A stretch of DNA of 38,669 bases, taken from the NCBI GenBank assembly GCA_005938025.2, contig VCCI02000007.1, positions 1 to 38,669 of the forward strand, read 5' to 3'. The notes under the pieces were generated by a model, which did not search any database, had not been told where the DNA came from, and saw only the letters and a program-made list of their open reading frames with translations. The stretch is from Inquilinus sp. KBS0705 (GTDB lineage Bacteria; Bacteroidota; Bacteroidia; Sphingobacteriales; Sphingobacteriaceae). Shown in pieces: positions 18,186 to 26,508 of this stretch (position 1 is the first letter of the stretch; the number at the start of each line of letters is the position of its first letter). A program made the translations under genes and the position numbers.

Positions 18186-18782
18186 CTATTTGGCCGGTGC
18201 ATATGCGCCGGTGGTTAACCAGGTTATCCAGGCTTTTTTGAATGCCGCGTGACTCATTGGTGGTAACTTTCTCCCTTCGCCGGGGTTCCAGCCGGTAAGT
18301 ACAAGGCCATCATCAGCATGGGCGATCAGCTGCTGCATGTTCTTATGCCCGTTTTGGTTAGGGTCAACTAGTTGTTTGGCTAGTTGGCGCGGCGTACGGC
18401 CCTGGAATACCATTTTCATATTTGCCGGCGGCAAATGCCAGTTTGGGTTACCCGGTGGCGTGTGTAGGCCCGGCGTGTTGGTAGCCTGGTGGCAATTAGC
18501 GCATTTCATGGCATAAAGGCCTTTGCCATCAACGCCCCTTTTTGGTGCCATGGTGTGCAAGTGGCTGTCATCTCCCTGAAGGGGGATATTTCCCGACGGG
18601 TGGCAATTCATACAGCGCGAACTCATCAAAACGGTGTAAACCTGTTTAAAGGCTTTTACAGATGTTACACTGTCTTTACGCATTACCAAACTTGCAGCAT
18701 GCTTATTGTCGTCGGCTTTGAAAGATAACACAATTATGCAGGCAGTGAATGCCATTAAGCTTATAATGTTTAACTTTTTCAT
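18186..18782 (-). CDS. Diheme cytochrome c-type protein of a molybdenum hydroxylase operon
   Basis: A 198-residue exported protein with two heme c sites: C57-MN-C60-H61 and C94-AN-C97-H98. The N-terminus (KKLNIISLMAFTACIIVLSF) is a signal peptide; Cys14 might be lipidated, but the box is imperfect. Pro- and His-rich segments after the second heme (TPPGNPNWHLPPANMKM) may supply Met ligands. Its start overlaps the stop of the molybdopterin subunit by 4 bp (18779-18782), so the three genes form one unit. It most likely takes electrons from the iron-sulfur subunit and passes them to the respiratory chain. Similar cytochromes replace NAD or FAD as acceptor in periplasmic relatives of isoquinoline oxidoreductase. 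Confidence 0.8.
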   Translation of the reverse strand: MKKLNIISLMAFTACIIVLSFKADDNKHAASLVMRKDSVTSVKAFKQVYTVLMSSRCMNCHPSGNIPLQGDDSHLHTMAPKRGVDGKGLYAMKCANCHQATNTPGLHTPPGNPNWHLPPANMKMVFQGRTPRQLAKQLVDPNQNGHKNMQQLIAHADDGLVLTGWNPGEGRKLPPMSHAAFKKAWITWLTTGAYAPAK

Positions 18783-20923
18783 GCCTTTTGTATCAGTTTG
18801 TGGTTAACTATGGGTAAATTATAAATACGGGTGCCGGTAGCTGCAAAAATAGCGTTTGCTATGGCCGGCGCGGTTGGCGGCACGCCGCACTCGCCGGCAC
18901 CACCCATCTTTTCGCTGCTCTGTACGATGTACACATTTATCTCGGGCGACTCGTTCATGCGTGCTATGCGATAATCGTAAAAGTTGCTTTGCTGTAGTTG
19001 CCCGTCTTTTATGGTCAACTCGCCATATAGTGCCATGGTCAGGCCAAAAATTACCCCGCTTTCCATTTGCGCCTTAACGCCGTCGGGGTTCACTGCCAGG
19101 CCGCAGTCAATTGCGCAATCTACTTTGTGCACCTTCACTAAGCCATTATTGATACTAACCTCGGCTATTACAGCCACGTAACTGCCAAACGACTCGTGGA
19201 CAGCAACTCCCTTAAACCGGCCTGCCGGTAGTTTCTTTTTCCAGTTGGCTTTTTCGGCCGCCAGTTTTAGCGTGGCCAGGTGGCGTGGATGGTCCTTTAG
19301 TAGCTTTATGCGGTAGTCCACCGGGTCTTGGTTGGCAGCATACGCCAGTTCATCAACCATGGTTTCCATAACGTAGGCAGTATGGGTATTACCTACCGAG
19401 CGGAACCATAAGATGGGGACAACCTCTTCGGTTGTATGCAACCCCACATAATGATCGGGAACGGCATCAAGATAGGGAGACTCTTTAACACCTTCCACTG
19501 ATGTATTGTCTATCTTTGGTGCAGGGCCAAATATTTTAGCTTCGCCCATTATAGATTGCCCGACAATGTTATGCAGCCAGGCTACCGGAAGCCCGTTATC
19601 TAACCCAACTTTTACGTTGTGGACAAAAAATGGCCTGTAATGGCCCGATCTCATATCATCTTCGCGTGTCCATACCATTTTGATGGGTTTGCCGGAAGCT
19701 TTAGCGATATGAACAGCTTCTGTTACAAAGTCGGATGTTGGTGCAGCGCGCCTGCCAAACCCACCACCCAAAAACGGAATGGTGATCTTCACCTGCTCGG
19801 GTTTAAAACCTAATATAGTGGCCGCGTTCTTTTGATCGATGCCCGGCATTTGGGTTCCTGTCCATATCTCGCATACATCATTATCTATTTTTACCGTACA
19901 ATTCAACGGCTCCATAGGCGCGTGTGCAAGGTAGGAAAACACATACTCGCCCGATACCACCTTTGCCGACTTGCCCAAGGCTGTATCGGCATTGCCTTTT
20001 TTTTGTGCAGGCAAGCCTTTTGTTGCAGCCAGGGTTTTATACGCCTTTGTTTGGGTAGCTGTATTCAGCATTACGCCGGGGCCGTGGTCCCAGGTTATTT
20101 GTAAAGATTTGCGGCCCTGCTGCGCTGCCCAAAAGTTATCGGCAATAACGGCGATGCCGGTAGGTATCTGTACAACTTGTACAACGCCCGGTACCGCTTT
20201 AGCCTTCGATGCGTCAAACGATTTTACCTTACCGCCAAACACAGGCGCATGGGCAACAACGGCGCTTAAAAGGCCGGGGAATTGTATATCTATACCAAAT
20301 TGTGCCTGCCCGTTAGTTTTAGCAAGCGAATCTCTACGTTTAGGGCTTTTACCAATATACTTCCAATCGGCAGGCGCTTTTAAAGGCACTTTTGCAGGAG
20401 CCGGAAGTTTCGCCGCCTCTGTTGCCAAGTCTCCATAGCTGAATTTCTGACTGCCGGCAGTTACGTAGCCTTTTTCCGTGCGGCAATCGGTTATGGCAAT
20501 ACCGGCACGTTGCGCTGCCGCTTGCGTAAGCAAAACCCTTGCAGTTGCGCCGGCATTGCGGTAACGGTCAAACTCAGACCAGGTAGAACTTGAGCCACCG
20601 GTTATCTGTATGCCGTAAACGTTGTGGTTATAGGCTTTAGCAGGCCCCCCGTGTTCTATTTTTATCTTATCCAGGTCGGCATCCAGTTCATCAGCCAGTA
20701 ACATTGGCAGGGTTGTCCATATGCCCTGGCCCATTTCTACGTGGCTTAAATAAACAGTAATGCTGTTATCTGTTCCGATTTTTAAAAAAGCATTCGGGAC
20801 AAAGGCACCCTCTGTAGCCCTGGCGGCAAGGGCAGCCATTTTATTTGCCTGAGGTATGGTAAAGGAAACCAGCAGGCCACCGCCCAGCAACGCCCCTGAT
20901 TGTATAAAATTACGGCGATTCAT
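18779..20923 (-). CDS. Molybdopterin-binding subunit of an isoquinoline 1-oxidoreductase-like hydroxylase
   Basis: A 714-residue catalytic subunit of the xanthine oxidase family, in the IorB/aldehyde-dehydrogenase branch that lacks a FAD subunit. The N-terminus MNRRNFIQSGALLGGGLL is a Tat-type signal (RRNF), pointing to a folded, cofactor-loaded enzyme exported to the periplasm. Family marks include SYLAHAPMEPLNCTV, the molybdopterin-binding PFLGGGFGRR, and near the end GGAGECGVPPTAPAIANA, whose Glu matches the catalytic base of the family. The reaction is hydroxylation of an aldehyde or N-heterocycle with water as oxygen donor; the substrate cannot be told. It overlaps both neighbours by 4 bp. 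Confidence 0.9.
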   Translation of the reverse strand: MNRRNFIQSGALLGGGLLVSFTIPQANKMAALAARATEGAFVPNAFLKIGTDNSITVYLSHVEMGQGIWTTLPMLLADELDADLDKIKIEHGGPAKAYNHNVYGIQITGGSSSTWSEFDRYRNAGATARVLLTQAAAQRAGIAITDCRTEKGYVTAGSQKFSYGDLATEAAKLPAPAKVPLKAPADWKYIGKSPKRRDSLAKTNGQAQFGIDIQFPGLLSAVVAHAPVFGGKVKSFDASKAKAVPGVVQVVQIPTGIAVIADNFWAAQQGRKSLQITWDHGPGVMLNTATQTKAYKTLAATKGLPAQKKGNADTALGKSAKVVSGEYVFSYLAHAPMEPLNCTVKIDNDVCEIWTGTQMPGIDQKNAATILGFKPEQVKITIPFLGGGFGRRAAPTSDFVTEAVHIAKASGKPIKMVWTREDDMRSGHYRPFFVHNVKVGLDNGLPVAWLHNIVGQSIMGEAKIFGPAPKIDNTSVEGVKESPYLDAVPDHYVGLHTTEEVVPILWFRSVGNTHTAYVMETMVDELAYAANQDPVDYRIKLLKDHPRHLATLKLAAEKANWKKKLPAGRFKGVAVHESFGSYVAVIAEVSINNGLVKVHKVDCAIDCGLAVNPDGVKAQMESGVIFGLTMALYGELTIKDGQLQQSNFYDYRIARMNESPEINVYIVQSSEKMGGAGECGVPPTAPAIANAIFAATGTRIYNLPIVNHKLIQKA

Positions 20924-21390
20924 GATTTAACCCCTTCCCGCTGCATCTTGGCAGCCTGATGTATGGCGCTCCGGATGCGCGTATAAGTGCCGCAGCGGCA
21001 AATGTTGCCTGACATGGCATCATCAATATCCTGATCTGTAGGATTGGGATTTTCCTTTAACAAAACGGCAGCAGACATAAGCTGGCCCGACTGGCAATAG
21101 CCGCATTGCGGTACATCCGCTTCTTGCCAGGCCAATTGTAATGGGTGGTCGCCATTAAGCGCCAGGCCTTCAATAGTGGTTATCTGTTGGCCCTCGGCCC
21201 GGCTCACTTTAGTTACACATGAGCGTACAGCTTCGCCGTTTAAATGCACCGTACATGCGCCGCATTGCGCTACGCCGCAACCAAATTTGGTACCTGTTAA
21301 TCCAAGCAGGTCCCTGATGACCCAAAGCAAGGGCATATTCGGATCAGCAGCTACTTCACGGCGCTGCCCATTAACTGTTAAAGTGATCAT
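20920..21390 (-). CDS. [2Fe-2S] subunit of the isoquinoline 1-oxidoreductase-like hydroxylase
   Basis: A 156-residue two-cluster iron-sulfur protein, the usual length for IorA/CoxS-type subunits. The ferredoxin-like cluster uses Cys38, Cys43, Cys46 and Cys58 (FGCGVAQCGAC...RSC). The C-terminal helical cluster uses Cys96, Cys99, Cys131 and Cys133 (QCGYCQSGQ...NICRCGTY). It carries electrons from the molybdenum site of the next gene product to the diheme cytochrome. It is first in the operon. It has no signal of its own, so it probably travels with the Tat-signalled large subunit. Confidence 0.92.
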   Translation of the reverse strand: MITLTVNGQRREVAADPNMPLLWVIRDLLGLTGTKFGCGVAQCGACTVHLNGEAVRSCVTKVSRAEGQQITTIEGLALNGDHPLQLAWQEADVPQCGYCQSGQLMSAAVLLKENPNPTDQDIDDAMSGNICRCGTYTRIRSAIHQAAKMQREGVKS

Positions 21391-21710
21391 AAGCCATTTT
21401 TTTAATTAAAGATACAGTGTTTAATTACCAAGTAGTTATACATTTCAAACCAAAAGTTATAAAATTCAAACAATTACCTCAATAAAAGGGCTTATGTTAC
21501 CCATAGGCTATTTAAATACGCTGCTTTGGTAGCCTGCGTTTGCGCGTTGCGGCGCACGGTTCACATAAAACTGCCTGTCCAATGGGGCCGATGTGCCCAG
21601 CCCATCTACATAGCGGTTAAACATACAAAAGGCGGCGGCTATCAACAGTTATCGTCTTTTTGCAATCAAATCTCTTTTTCGCTTGTTATAAGGTACAAAG
21701 GAGGAAAGAT
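21391..21710. other. Divergent intergenic region upstream of the hydroxylase operon
   Basis: About 320 bases with no gene. On the minus strand TAACTTTT (21459-21452) lies 20 bp from a TTG (21482-21480) and may be the hydroxylase promoter, one base short of TAnnTTTG. At the other end is an unusually good Shine-Dalgarno for the gene at 21711. I see no RNA gene or palindrome. Confidence 0.35.
21698..21706 (+). promoter_or_regulatory. Strong Shine-Dalgarno sequence
   Basis: AAAGGAGGA ends a few bases before the ATG at 21711. Such a complete match is unusual in Bacteroidota and decides this start over an in-frame ATG-like start 51 bp upstream. Confidence 0.6.
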
Positions 21711-21905
21711 ATGCCATGGTATAACGGCGATTACCCGCCATCGTATAAAAATCAGCCCAAAAAAATAAGGGACAAAGCCACCGAGATAGCCAACGAAGTG
21801 TTAAAAACCACCGGGAATGAAGGCGAAGCGATTGCAACTGGGCTAAAGCAGGCACGGGCGCATTTTGCCAAGCTGGATGATAAAAAGGCAGTTGATGGCA
21901 AGTGA
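21711..21905 (+). CDS. Small conserved protein of the MPW-x-NGDYPPS type
   Basis: A 64-residue soluble protein: MPWYNGDYPPSYKNQPKKI, then KATEIANEVLKT...GNEGEAIATGLKQARAHFAK. Short proteins with an MPW..DYP.S.KN start and the pattern IANxLL...EGxAI are widespread; they are mostly annotated as hypothetical or ChaB-like, and their function is not established. The strong Shine-Dalgarno fixes the start. It overlaps the next gene by 11 bp in another frame, which suggests coupled translation. Confidence 0.7.
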   Translation: MPWYNGDYPPSYKNQPKKIRDKATEIANEVLKTTGNEGEAIATGLKQARAHFAKLDDKKAVDGK

Positions 21906-22314
21906 CAGCACACTCTGGCGCTTCCTGACGGCGCAGGCACGGGATTATACCACAGCTTTGGCCGAAATTAAGCGCGGCCGCAAAAGCAGCCATTGGATGT
22001 GGTATATTTTTCCGCAGATAGGAGGGTTGGGCTATAGCGACATGGCGAAACGTTATGCTATTATCGGCCTGAGTGAAGCTGCTGATTACCTGGCGCATCC
22101 GGTGTTGGGCAAGCGCATCATCGAGATAAGTAACGCCCTGCTTAGTTTGCCGGGCAACAATGCCACAGCTATAATGGGCAGCCCCGATGACCTGAAGCTG
22201 CGATCGAGCATGACTCTTTTTTCGCTGGTGCCGGGTGCCGACACGGTGTTTGAAGAAGTGCTTAAAAAGTTTTTTAAAGGCGAGAAGGATAAGGCAACAC
22301 TGGAGCTTATTTAG
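21895..22314 (+). CDS. DUF1810 family protein
   Basis: A 139-residue soluble protein. The central motif SHWMWYIFPQIGGLG and the following MAKRYAIIGLSEAADYLAHPVLG are the family signature. Later SPDDLKLRSSMTLFSLV also fits. Its function is unknown; some members carry a misleading calpastatin label. The ATG at 21895 overlaps the end of the preceding gene, and the upstream in-frame codons (from 21865) lie wholly within that gene, so I do not use them. Confidence 0.88.
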   Translation: MASDSTLWRFLTAQARDYTTALAEIKRGRKSSHWMWYIFPQIGGLGYSDMAKRYAIIGLSEAADYLAHPVLGKRIIEISNALLSLPGNNATAIMGSPDDLKLRSSMTLFSLVPGADTVFEEVLKKFFKGEKDKATLELI

Positions 22315-22344
22315 TTGGTTTTTAGACAGGCAGAGGGGACAATA

Positions 22345-22926
22345 TTAATCTAAAATAGCTATTGTAAGCCTGATGATATCTTTAAAGATGGCCGTATCGT
22401 TAGTTGATTTAGCCGAAACACGCATACCCTTTACAGAATTAAAAATAAAGCGCGCCAGTGCGCGGGCATCTTGTTTGTTTTGTATATCGCCGCTTTGCTG
22501 CCCCTCTTTTATCACCCTGAAAAATGCCTCTTCCATTAGCTGGTCGTTGTGGCATACCACTGCGGCAACCTCGGGGTCGTGCGGGGCAACCTCTACCTCG
22601 GCGTTAACCATAAAGCAGCCTTTTTGTTGCTGGTCGCATATCAGGTCGCCGGTGGCCAGGTCCAATAGTTTGGCAACGGTATCTTTAGCAGGCAGGCCGC
22701 GCTCAATTATAGCCTCAATATTGGCTGTACCTGCTTGCTGATAGCTTTGCAGCGCTTTCATAAACAGGGTATGTTTATCGGTATAAGTATCGTAAAGGCT
22801 GGAGCGGCTTATGCCCAACCCGTCTACCAGTTCCTGCATCGAGGTGCCATTATATCCCTTATGCCAAAACAGCTGTATAGCCTTTGACAGCACTTCGTTC
22901 TCATCAAAATCTTTTGTACGTGCCAT
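22345..22926 (-). CDS. TetR/AcrR family transcriptional regulator
   Basis: A 193-residue repressor-type regulator. The HTH is at about 28-50 (TSMQELVDGLGISRSSLYDTY), preceded by the first helix (ENEVLSKAIQLFWHKGYNG). The C-terminal ligand-binding domain contains KGCFMVNAEVEVAPHDPEV, typical of the branch that controls short-chain dehydrogenases and hydrolases. It lies 72 bp behind the SDR gene in the same direction, so it is probably co-transcribed with it and controls it. Two matching palindromes cover the promoter of that unit. The ligand is unknown. Confidence 0.92.
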   Translation of the reverse strand: MARTKDFDENEVLSKAIQLFWHKGYNGTSMQELVDGLGISRSSLYDTYTDKHTLFMKALQSYQQAGTANIEAIIERGLPAKDTVAKLLDLATGDLICDQQQKGCFMVNAEVEVAPHDPEVAAVVCHNDQLMEEAFFRVIKEGQQSGDIQNKQDARALARFIFNSVKGMRVSAKSTNDTAIFKDIIRLTIAILD

Positions 22927-22998
22927 AAACGGTGAAAGCCTTGCTTGTTAAAGCAAAGCTATTCATTTTAAATCATTTTTTGTGTTTGGGGGCGGGTA

Positions 22999-23748
22999 TT
23001 ACCTTACGCCACCGCTTGCCAAAAGCAATTCGCCGGTTAACCAGCGCGAATCGTCTGAGGCTAAAAATACCGCCACTTCGGCAATATCATCCGGCTGACC
23101 TAAACGGCCTAATGGTGTGGTTTTTATCAGTTCGGCTGCAAAATCGCTGCCGATGAAGCCTGCAGTGTGTGTGCCTTCAGTTTCTACCATTCCGGGGTTA
23201 ATAGAGTTTACGCGGATATTTTTGCCGCCTAACTCTTTAGCCAAAACGTGGGTAATACCATCTACCGCACTTTTAGTAGCGGTGTAAACAGCGCTACCGG
23301 CAGGTGTAATATTGCTAACTGCCGAACCAACGTTAATAATGCTGCCACCATTTGGGTTAAAGTTTTTTACAGCGCCTTTTGTGGCTAATAACAAACCAAG
23401 TACGTTGGTGTTAAACTGCGCATGGAAATCTTCGGCGGTAATTTCTTCAATAGCACCCCATTTGTATATACCTGCATTGTTTACCAATATATCAACCTGG
23501 CCAAATGTTTTAGCAGTTTCAGCAAACAGGCGGGTGATATCAGCCTCGCTGCTTACATTGCCTTGTATGGCTACCGCCTTGCCGCCATTAGCAACAATAT
23601 CGGCAACAACCTGCTCGGCACCTTCTTTGGCAGAGGCATAATTTACTACTACACTTGCACCGGCTGCGGCCAGGTGTTTGGCTATGCCTGCTCCAATACC
23701 TTTTGAGGCACCTGTTACTACGGCTACTTTATTTTCTAACTTTTTCAT
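22999..23748 (-). CDS. Short-chain dehydrogenase/reductase
   Basis: A 249-residue classical SDR. The NAD(P)-binding motif TGASKGIG is at 12-19, NNAG at 90-93, and the catalytic triad is Ser142, Tyr155 and Lys159 (YTATK). The closing VFLASDDSRWLTGELLLASGG is usual for the FabG-like group. It reduces or oxidises a carbonyl/alcohol with NAD(P)H. Its pairing with a TetR regulator, away from fatty acid genes, suggests an inducible detoxifying reductase rather than housekeeping FabG; annotation pipelines often call such proteins glucose 1-dehydrogenase or 3-oxoacyl-ACP reductase. Confidence 0.9.
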   Translation of the reverse strand: MKKLENKVAVVTGASKGIGAGIAKHLAAAGASVVVNYASAKEGAEQVVADIVANGGKAVAIQGNVSSEADITRLFAETAKTFGQVDILVNNAGIYKWGAIEEITAEDFHAQFNTNVLGLLLATKGAVKNFNPNGGSIINVGSAVSNITPAGSAVYTATKSAVDGITHVLAKELGGKNIRVNSINPGMVETEGTHTAGFIGSDFAAELIKTTPLGRLGQPDDIAEVAVFLASDDSRWLTGELLLASGGVR

Positions 23749-23773
23749 GTTTTATCAATTTAATTTCTGTTAT

Positions 23774-23824
23774 TTGGAATATTCGTTCCGCAAATGTAAT
23801 ATCAAATTGGAACAATCATTCCAA
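23774..23824 (-). promoter_or_regulatory. Promoter with two operator palindromes upstream of the SDR-tetR unit
   Basis: TTGGAA-N6-TTCCAA at 23807-23824 is a perfect palindrome; TTGGAA-N6-TTCC at 23774-23789 is a near copy. Their centres are 33 bp apart, about three helix turns. Between them lies TACATTTG on the minus strand (23798-23791), a full match to the -7 box. One operator would cover the transcription start and the other the spacer and -33 region, fitting repression by the TetR protein encoded behind the SDR. Assignment of the regulator is inference. Confidence 0.7.
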
Positions 23825-23898
23825 TATTATTTATTATGAGTTGAGCATGACAAACGCGGCATTATGCGCGGTAATCAAATTATCCTATCTTTAGTTTG

Positions 23899-25056
23899 AT
23901 GAAACAACGTATACAGTCGATAGACATGGTTCGCGGGCTCATAATGATAGTGATGACGCTTGACCATACCCGCGATTTTTTACACCTTGCAGGGCCGCCA
24001 CCGCTGGATGTACAGCGCACAACCGTGATACTCTTTTTTACCCGCTGGATAACCCACTTTTGCGCGCCAACGTTTGTTTTTTTGAGTGGTGTATCGGCAT
24101 GCCTGGCCGCGCAACGTCGCACACCCGGCCAAATGACTGCCTTTTTACTAACAAGGGGTGCCTGGCTAATACTTTCAGACCTGTTAATTATCAGCCTCAT
24201 TTTTAGCTTTGATGTGCAATACCATTTCCCGGTGCTGGAAGTGCTATGGGCCACAGGTTTTGGTATGATAGTTTTAGCTTTGTTTATACGTTTGCCTAAA
24301 TCATTTATAGCGGTAATAGCCATTTTGATCATCGCGGGGCATAACCTGTTAGATAATGCTAACCTGCCTAAAGATGGCATTGCCGGTAACCTTGCCACTA
24401 TATTACTAAATGGCGTTGGTGCATTGATACCAGTAGGAACTAACCGGTTTATTTTTGCCATATATGCTGCCATCCCATGGACGGGCGCACTGTTGCTGGG
24501 CTATGTTTTTGGGGGGCTTTATACAACGGGATACGACGCGCAAAAACGGCGCAAAGTGTTACGACTAACAGGATGCGCATTTATCTCCCTGTTTATAATA
24601 TTAAGGCTTATCAATCACTACGGCGACCCGTCGCATTGGGCCGTTCAACGCAATGCAGCACATACGCTACTATCATTTATTAATGCCAGCAAGCAAACGC
24701 CATCCCTGTTGTTTATGCTGATGACGCTTGGCCCCATACTATTATTACTATCGTATACCGAGGGTATCAGCAACCGGGTTACACGCTTTTGTGTGGTATA
24801 TGGTAATGTACCCTACTTTTATTTTATAAGCCATTTGGCCCTGCTGCGCGTTATAAACGTTACAGGTGTTGTGTTGGCAGGTATACCATTAAATTTTAAG
24901 GAGTCTTCGCCGGTTTGGGCGGCTCCAGGTTTCGGCATTCCCCTTTGGGCGGTTTACTTGAGTTGGATGGGTGTTATAGCGCTAATGTATCTTCCTTGCC
25001 GCTGGTATGGCCGTTATAAACTAACGCATAGCCAGTGGTGGTTATCATATATATAA
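23899..25056 (+). CDS. DUF1624 / heparan-alpha-glucosaminide N-acetyltransferase-like membrane protein
   Basis: A 385-residue polytopic membrane protein. The start RIQSIDMVRGLIMIVMTLDHTRDF is the hallmark of the family: the R-G in the first helix and the D-H-x-R-D-F that follows contains the His used as acetyl acceptor in the human lysosomal enzyme. About ten hydrophobic helices follow. Bacterial members are thought to move acyl groups across the membrane, but their substrates are mostly unknown. I chose ATG 23899 over the preceding TTG. A TATCTTTA at 23886-23893, if used as -7 box, would put transcription start at or next to the ATG. It diverges from the SDR gene, so the operators there could act on both. 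Confidence 0.8.
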   Translation: MKQRIQSIDMVRGLIMIVMTLDHTRDFLHLAGPPPLDVQRTTVILFFTRWITHFCAPTFVFLSGVSACLAAQRRTPGQMTAFLLTRGAWLILSDLLIISLIFSFDVQYHFPVLEVLWATGFGMIVLALFIRLPKSFIAVIAILIIAGHNLLDNANLPKDGIAGNLATILLNGVGALIPVGTNRFIFAIYAAIPWTGALLLGYVFGGLYTTGYDAQKRRKVLRLTGCAFISLFIILRLINHYGDPSHWAVQRNAAHTLLSFINASKQTPSLLFMLMTLGPILLLLSYTEGISNRVTRFCVVYGNVPYFYFISHLALLRVINVTGVVLAGIPLNFKESSPVWAAPGFGIPLWAVYLSWMGVIALMYLPCRWYGRYKLTHSQWWLSYI

Positions 25057-25129
25057 CAATTGGGAGTATATATCGGTGGATTAAATCAAGAAATTTCTGT
25101 AAGTCGAAAAGTACTGCAAACGGCTAATA

Positions 25130-26326
25130 TCAAATATTCATATTAAGCCCAATGCCTCCAAAATTGCGCATATATGATTTTGCTTCTAACGCTATTTTTG
25201 GGGTTAAAAAATATCTGAATGCAAATGTTGTATAAAAATCGCGGCCGTATAAAAACTTGTTGCCTCCTTGTATATAAACATACTTTTCATATTTGCCTAA
25301 AAAGTAACCGTAGTTTGCTGATACAACAAACCGGCCTAAGCACAGATCAAGGCCTGCGTTTACCCCAACATTGAAGTGGCTGTTGATAGGGGTATAATCG
25401 CCCTGGAAAGTTTTTATAAAAGCAGTTGTATCGGTTGTTGTTGATCCTAACGGCGATAATTTAGAAGAATAAACCAGATCGGTACCTACTTTAACCCCTA
25501 ACACATCATTTAAATAATGATTATATGATACGGCAATAGCCCCTTTAGGTATCGCGTTGGTCTCTTTCCTGTACGAATTATCTAACTGAAGATTCACGTC
25601 TTTTAGCTGATAAAACCCGGTAGTGATTTGCCCGGTGTATCCGGCTATCATTTCTATTGATAAGGCGTTTTTGTTTAAAGTGAATTTTGGGGTGCTTTCA
25701 TTGGCATACCCTACATTTTTTACAACACCTATAAATGTTTCTATCCTGTCTAAACCTATGTTAGGTAGCTTTATGTTTGAATTGGAAACATGCGACATTC
25801 CAGCTCCAATTTTAAGGCTGGTATTCTCGGTAAGTGGCAGGGCTAACTTTATATTTGCATTGCCTACTAAGTTTAAATGGTGCCCAAGCATTTGGTTTAC
25901 GCCATGGGTGTTAGTATAATCTTTTGTGGAATATATTAAACCCCCGCCCGGCGAAAAGTAGAGTTTAAAGCCGTTTATATTTACTAATTTAATATCAACT
26001 GATGCGGCCATTGCCATATCATATCCAAAATATCCTTTGTTGCTAAATTTAGGGTTATAAGCAGCCATGCGGTCGCCGGCTGTTATATTACTCAGGTCGT
26101 ATATAGTAGCATCTATATTTATATTTTCAACATTCAGCATATTGGTCCATGCCGATTGGTTATTTATCGTATTGATGCTGTAGCTAACCCCATAGCCCGT
26201 GTACGTGCCCTTTGTATTAAGTATTTTAGAGCCTGATATGTAATTTACGCCAATAGTATTTTGACCCTGGGCATACAAGCCAAATGATACAAGTAACAAT
26301 AACAGAAATAGGGGTACTGCTTTCAT
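25130..26326 (-). CDS. PagL-like lipid A deacylase / acyloxyacyl hydrolase, outer membrane
   Basis: A 398-residue protein with a signal peptide ending LYAQGQ and alternating beta-strand pattern with aromatic ends, indicating an outer membrane beta-barrel. The segment GAGMSHVSNSNIKLPNIGLD carries the H-x-S-N box of PagL (here His179, Ser181, Asn182). In Pseudomonas PagL the third catalytic residue is a Glu 14 positions after the His; here that position is Asp193. PagL removes a 3-O-linked acyl chain from lipid A. The protein is longer than PagL (about 170 residues), with an added C-terminal barrel-like part that may be a second domain. An outer-membrane protein of other function is the alternative. 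Confidence 0.6.
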   Translation of the reverse strand: MKAVPLFLLLLLVSFGLYAQGQNTIGVNYISGSKILNTKGTYTGYGVSYSINTINNQSAWTNMLNVENINIDATIYDLSNITAGDRMAAYNPKFSNKGYFGYDMAMAASVDIKLVNINGFKLYFSPGGGLIYSTKDYTNTHGVNQMLGHHLNLVGNANIKLALPLTENTSLKIGAGMSHVSNSNIKLPNIGLDRIETFIGVVKNVGYANESTPKFTLNKNALSIEMIAGYTGQITTGFYQLKDVNLQLDNSYRKETNAIPKGAIAVSYNHYLNDVLGVKVGTDLVYSSKLSPLGSTTTDTTAFIKTFQGDYTPINSHFNVGVNAGLDLCLGRFVVSANYGYFLGKYEKYVYIQGGNKFLYGRDFYTTFAFRYFLTPKIALEAKSYMRNFGGIGLNMNI

Positions 26327-26508
26327 AACTATTATTATTTAGGTTGAACAATATTAATTACCGCCTTATGGCTAATTAAATAGGATAGCTTTTAATTGGT
26401 ACTCCATTGTTACGCATTTAAAATCAAAAAGGTTCAATTATTATTTTATATTATTTATTGATGAGCCCGCAGCTTACGACTTGTTATTTAACATTGGCTT
26501 AATATTAA

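Noticed and set aside
19832..20438. Plus-strand open frames opposite the molybdopterin subunit
   Set aside because: They are Cys/Ala-rich shadows of a confidently assigned gene.
21649..22098. Minus-strand open frame of about 149 codons
   Set aside because: It runs antisense to the well-supported small gene at 21711 and the DUF1810 gene, and its composition (Pro/Leu/Arg rich) is that of a shadow frame.
23880..24473. Minus-strand open frame of about 197 codons opposite the DUF1624 gene
   Set aside because: It is antisense to a clear membrane protein family gene and has no family likeness of its own.
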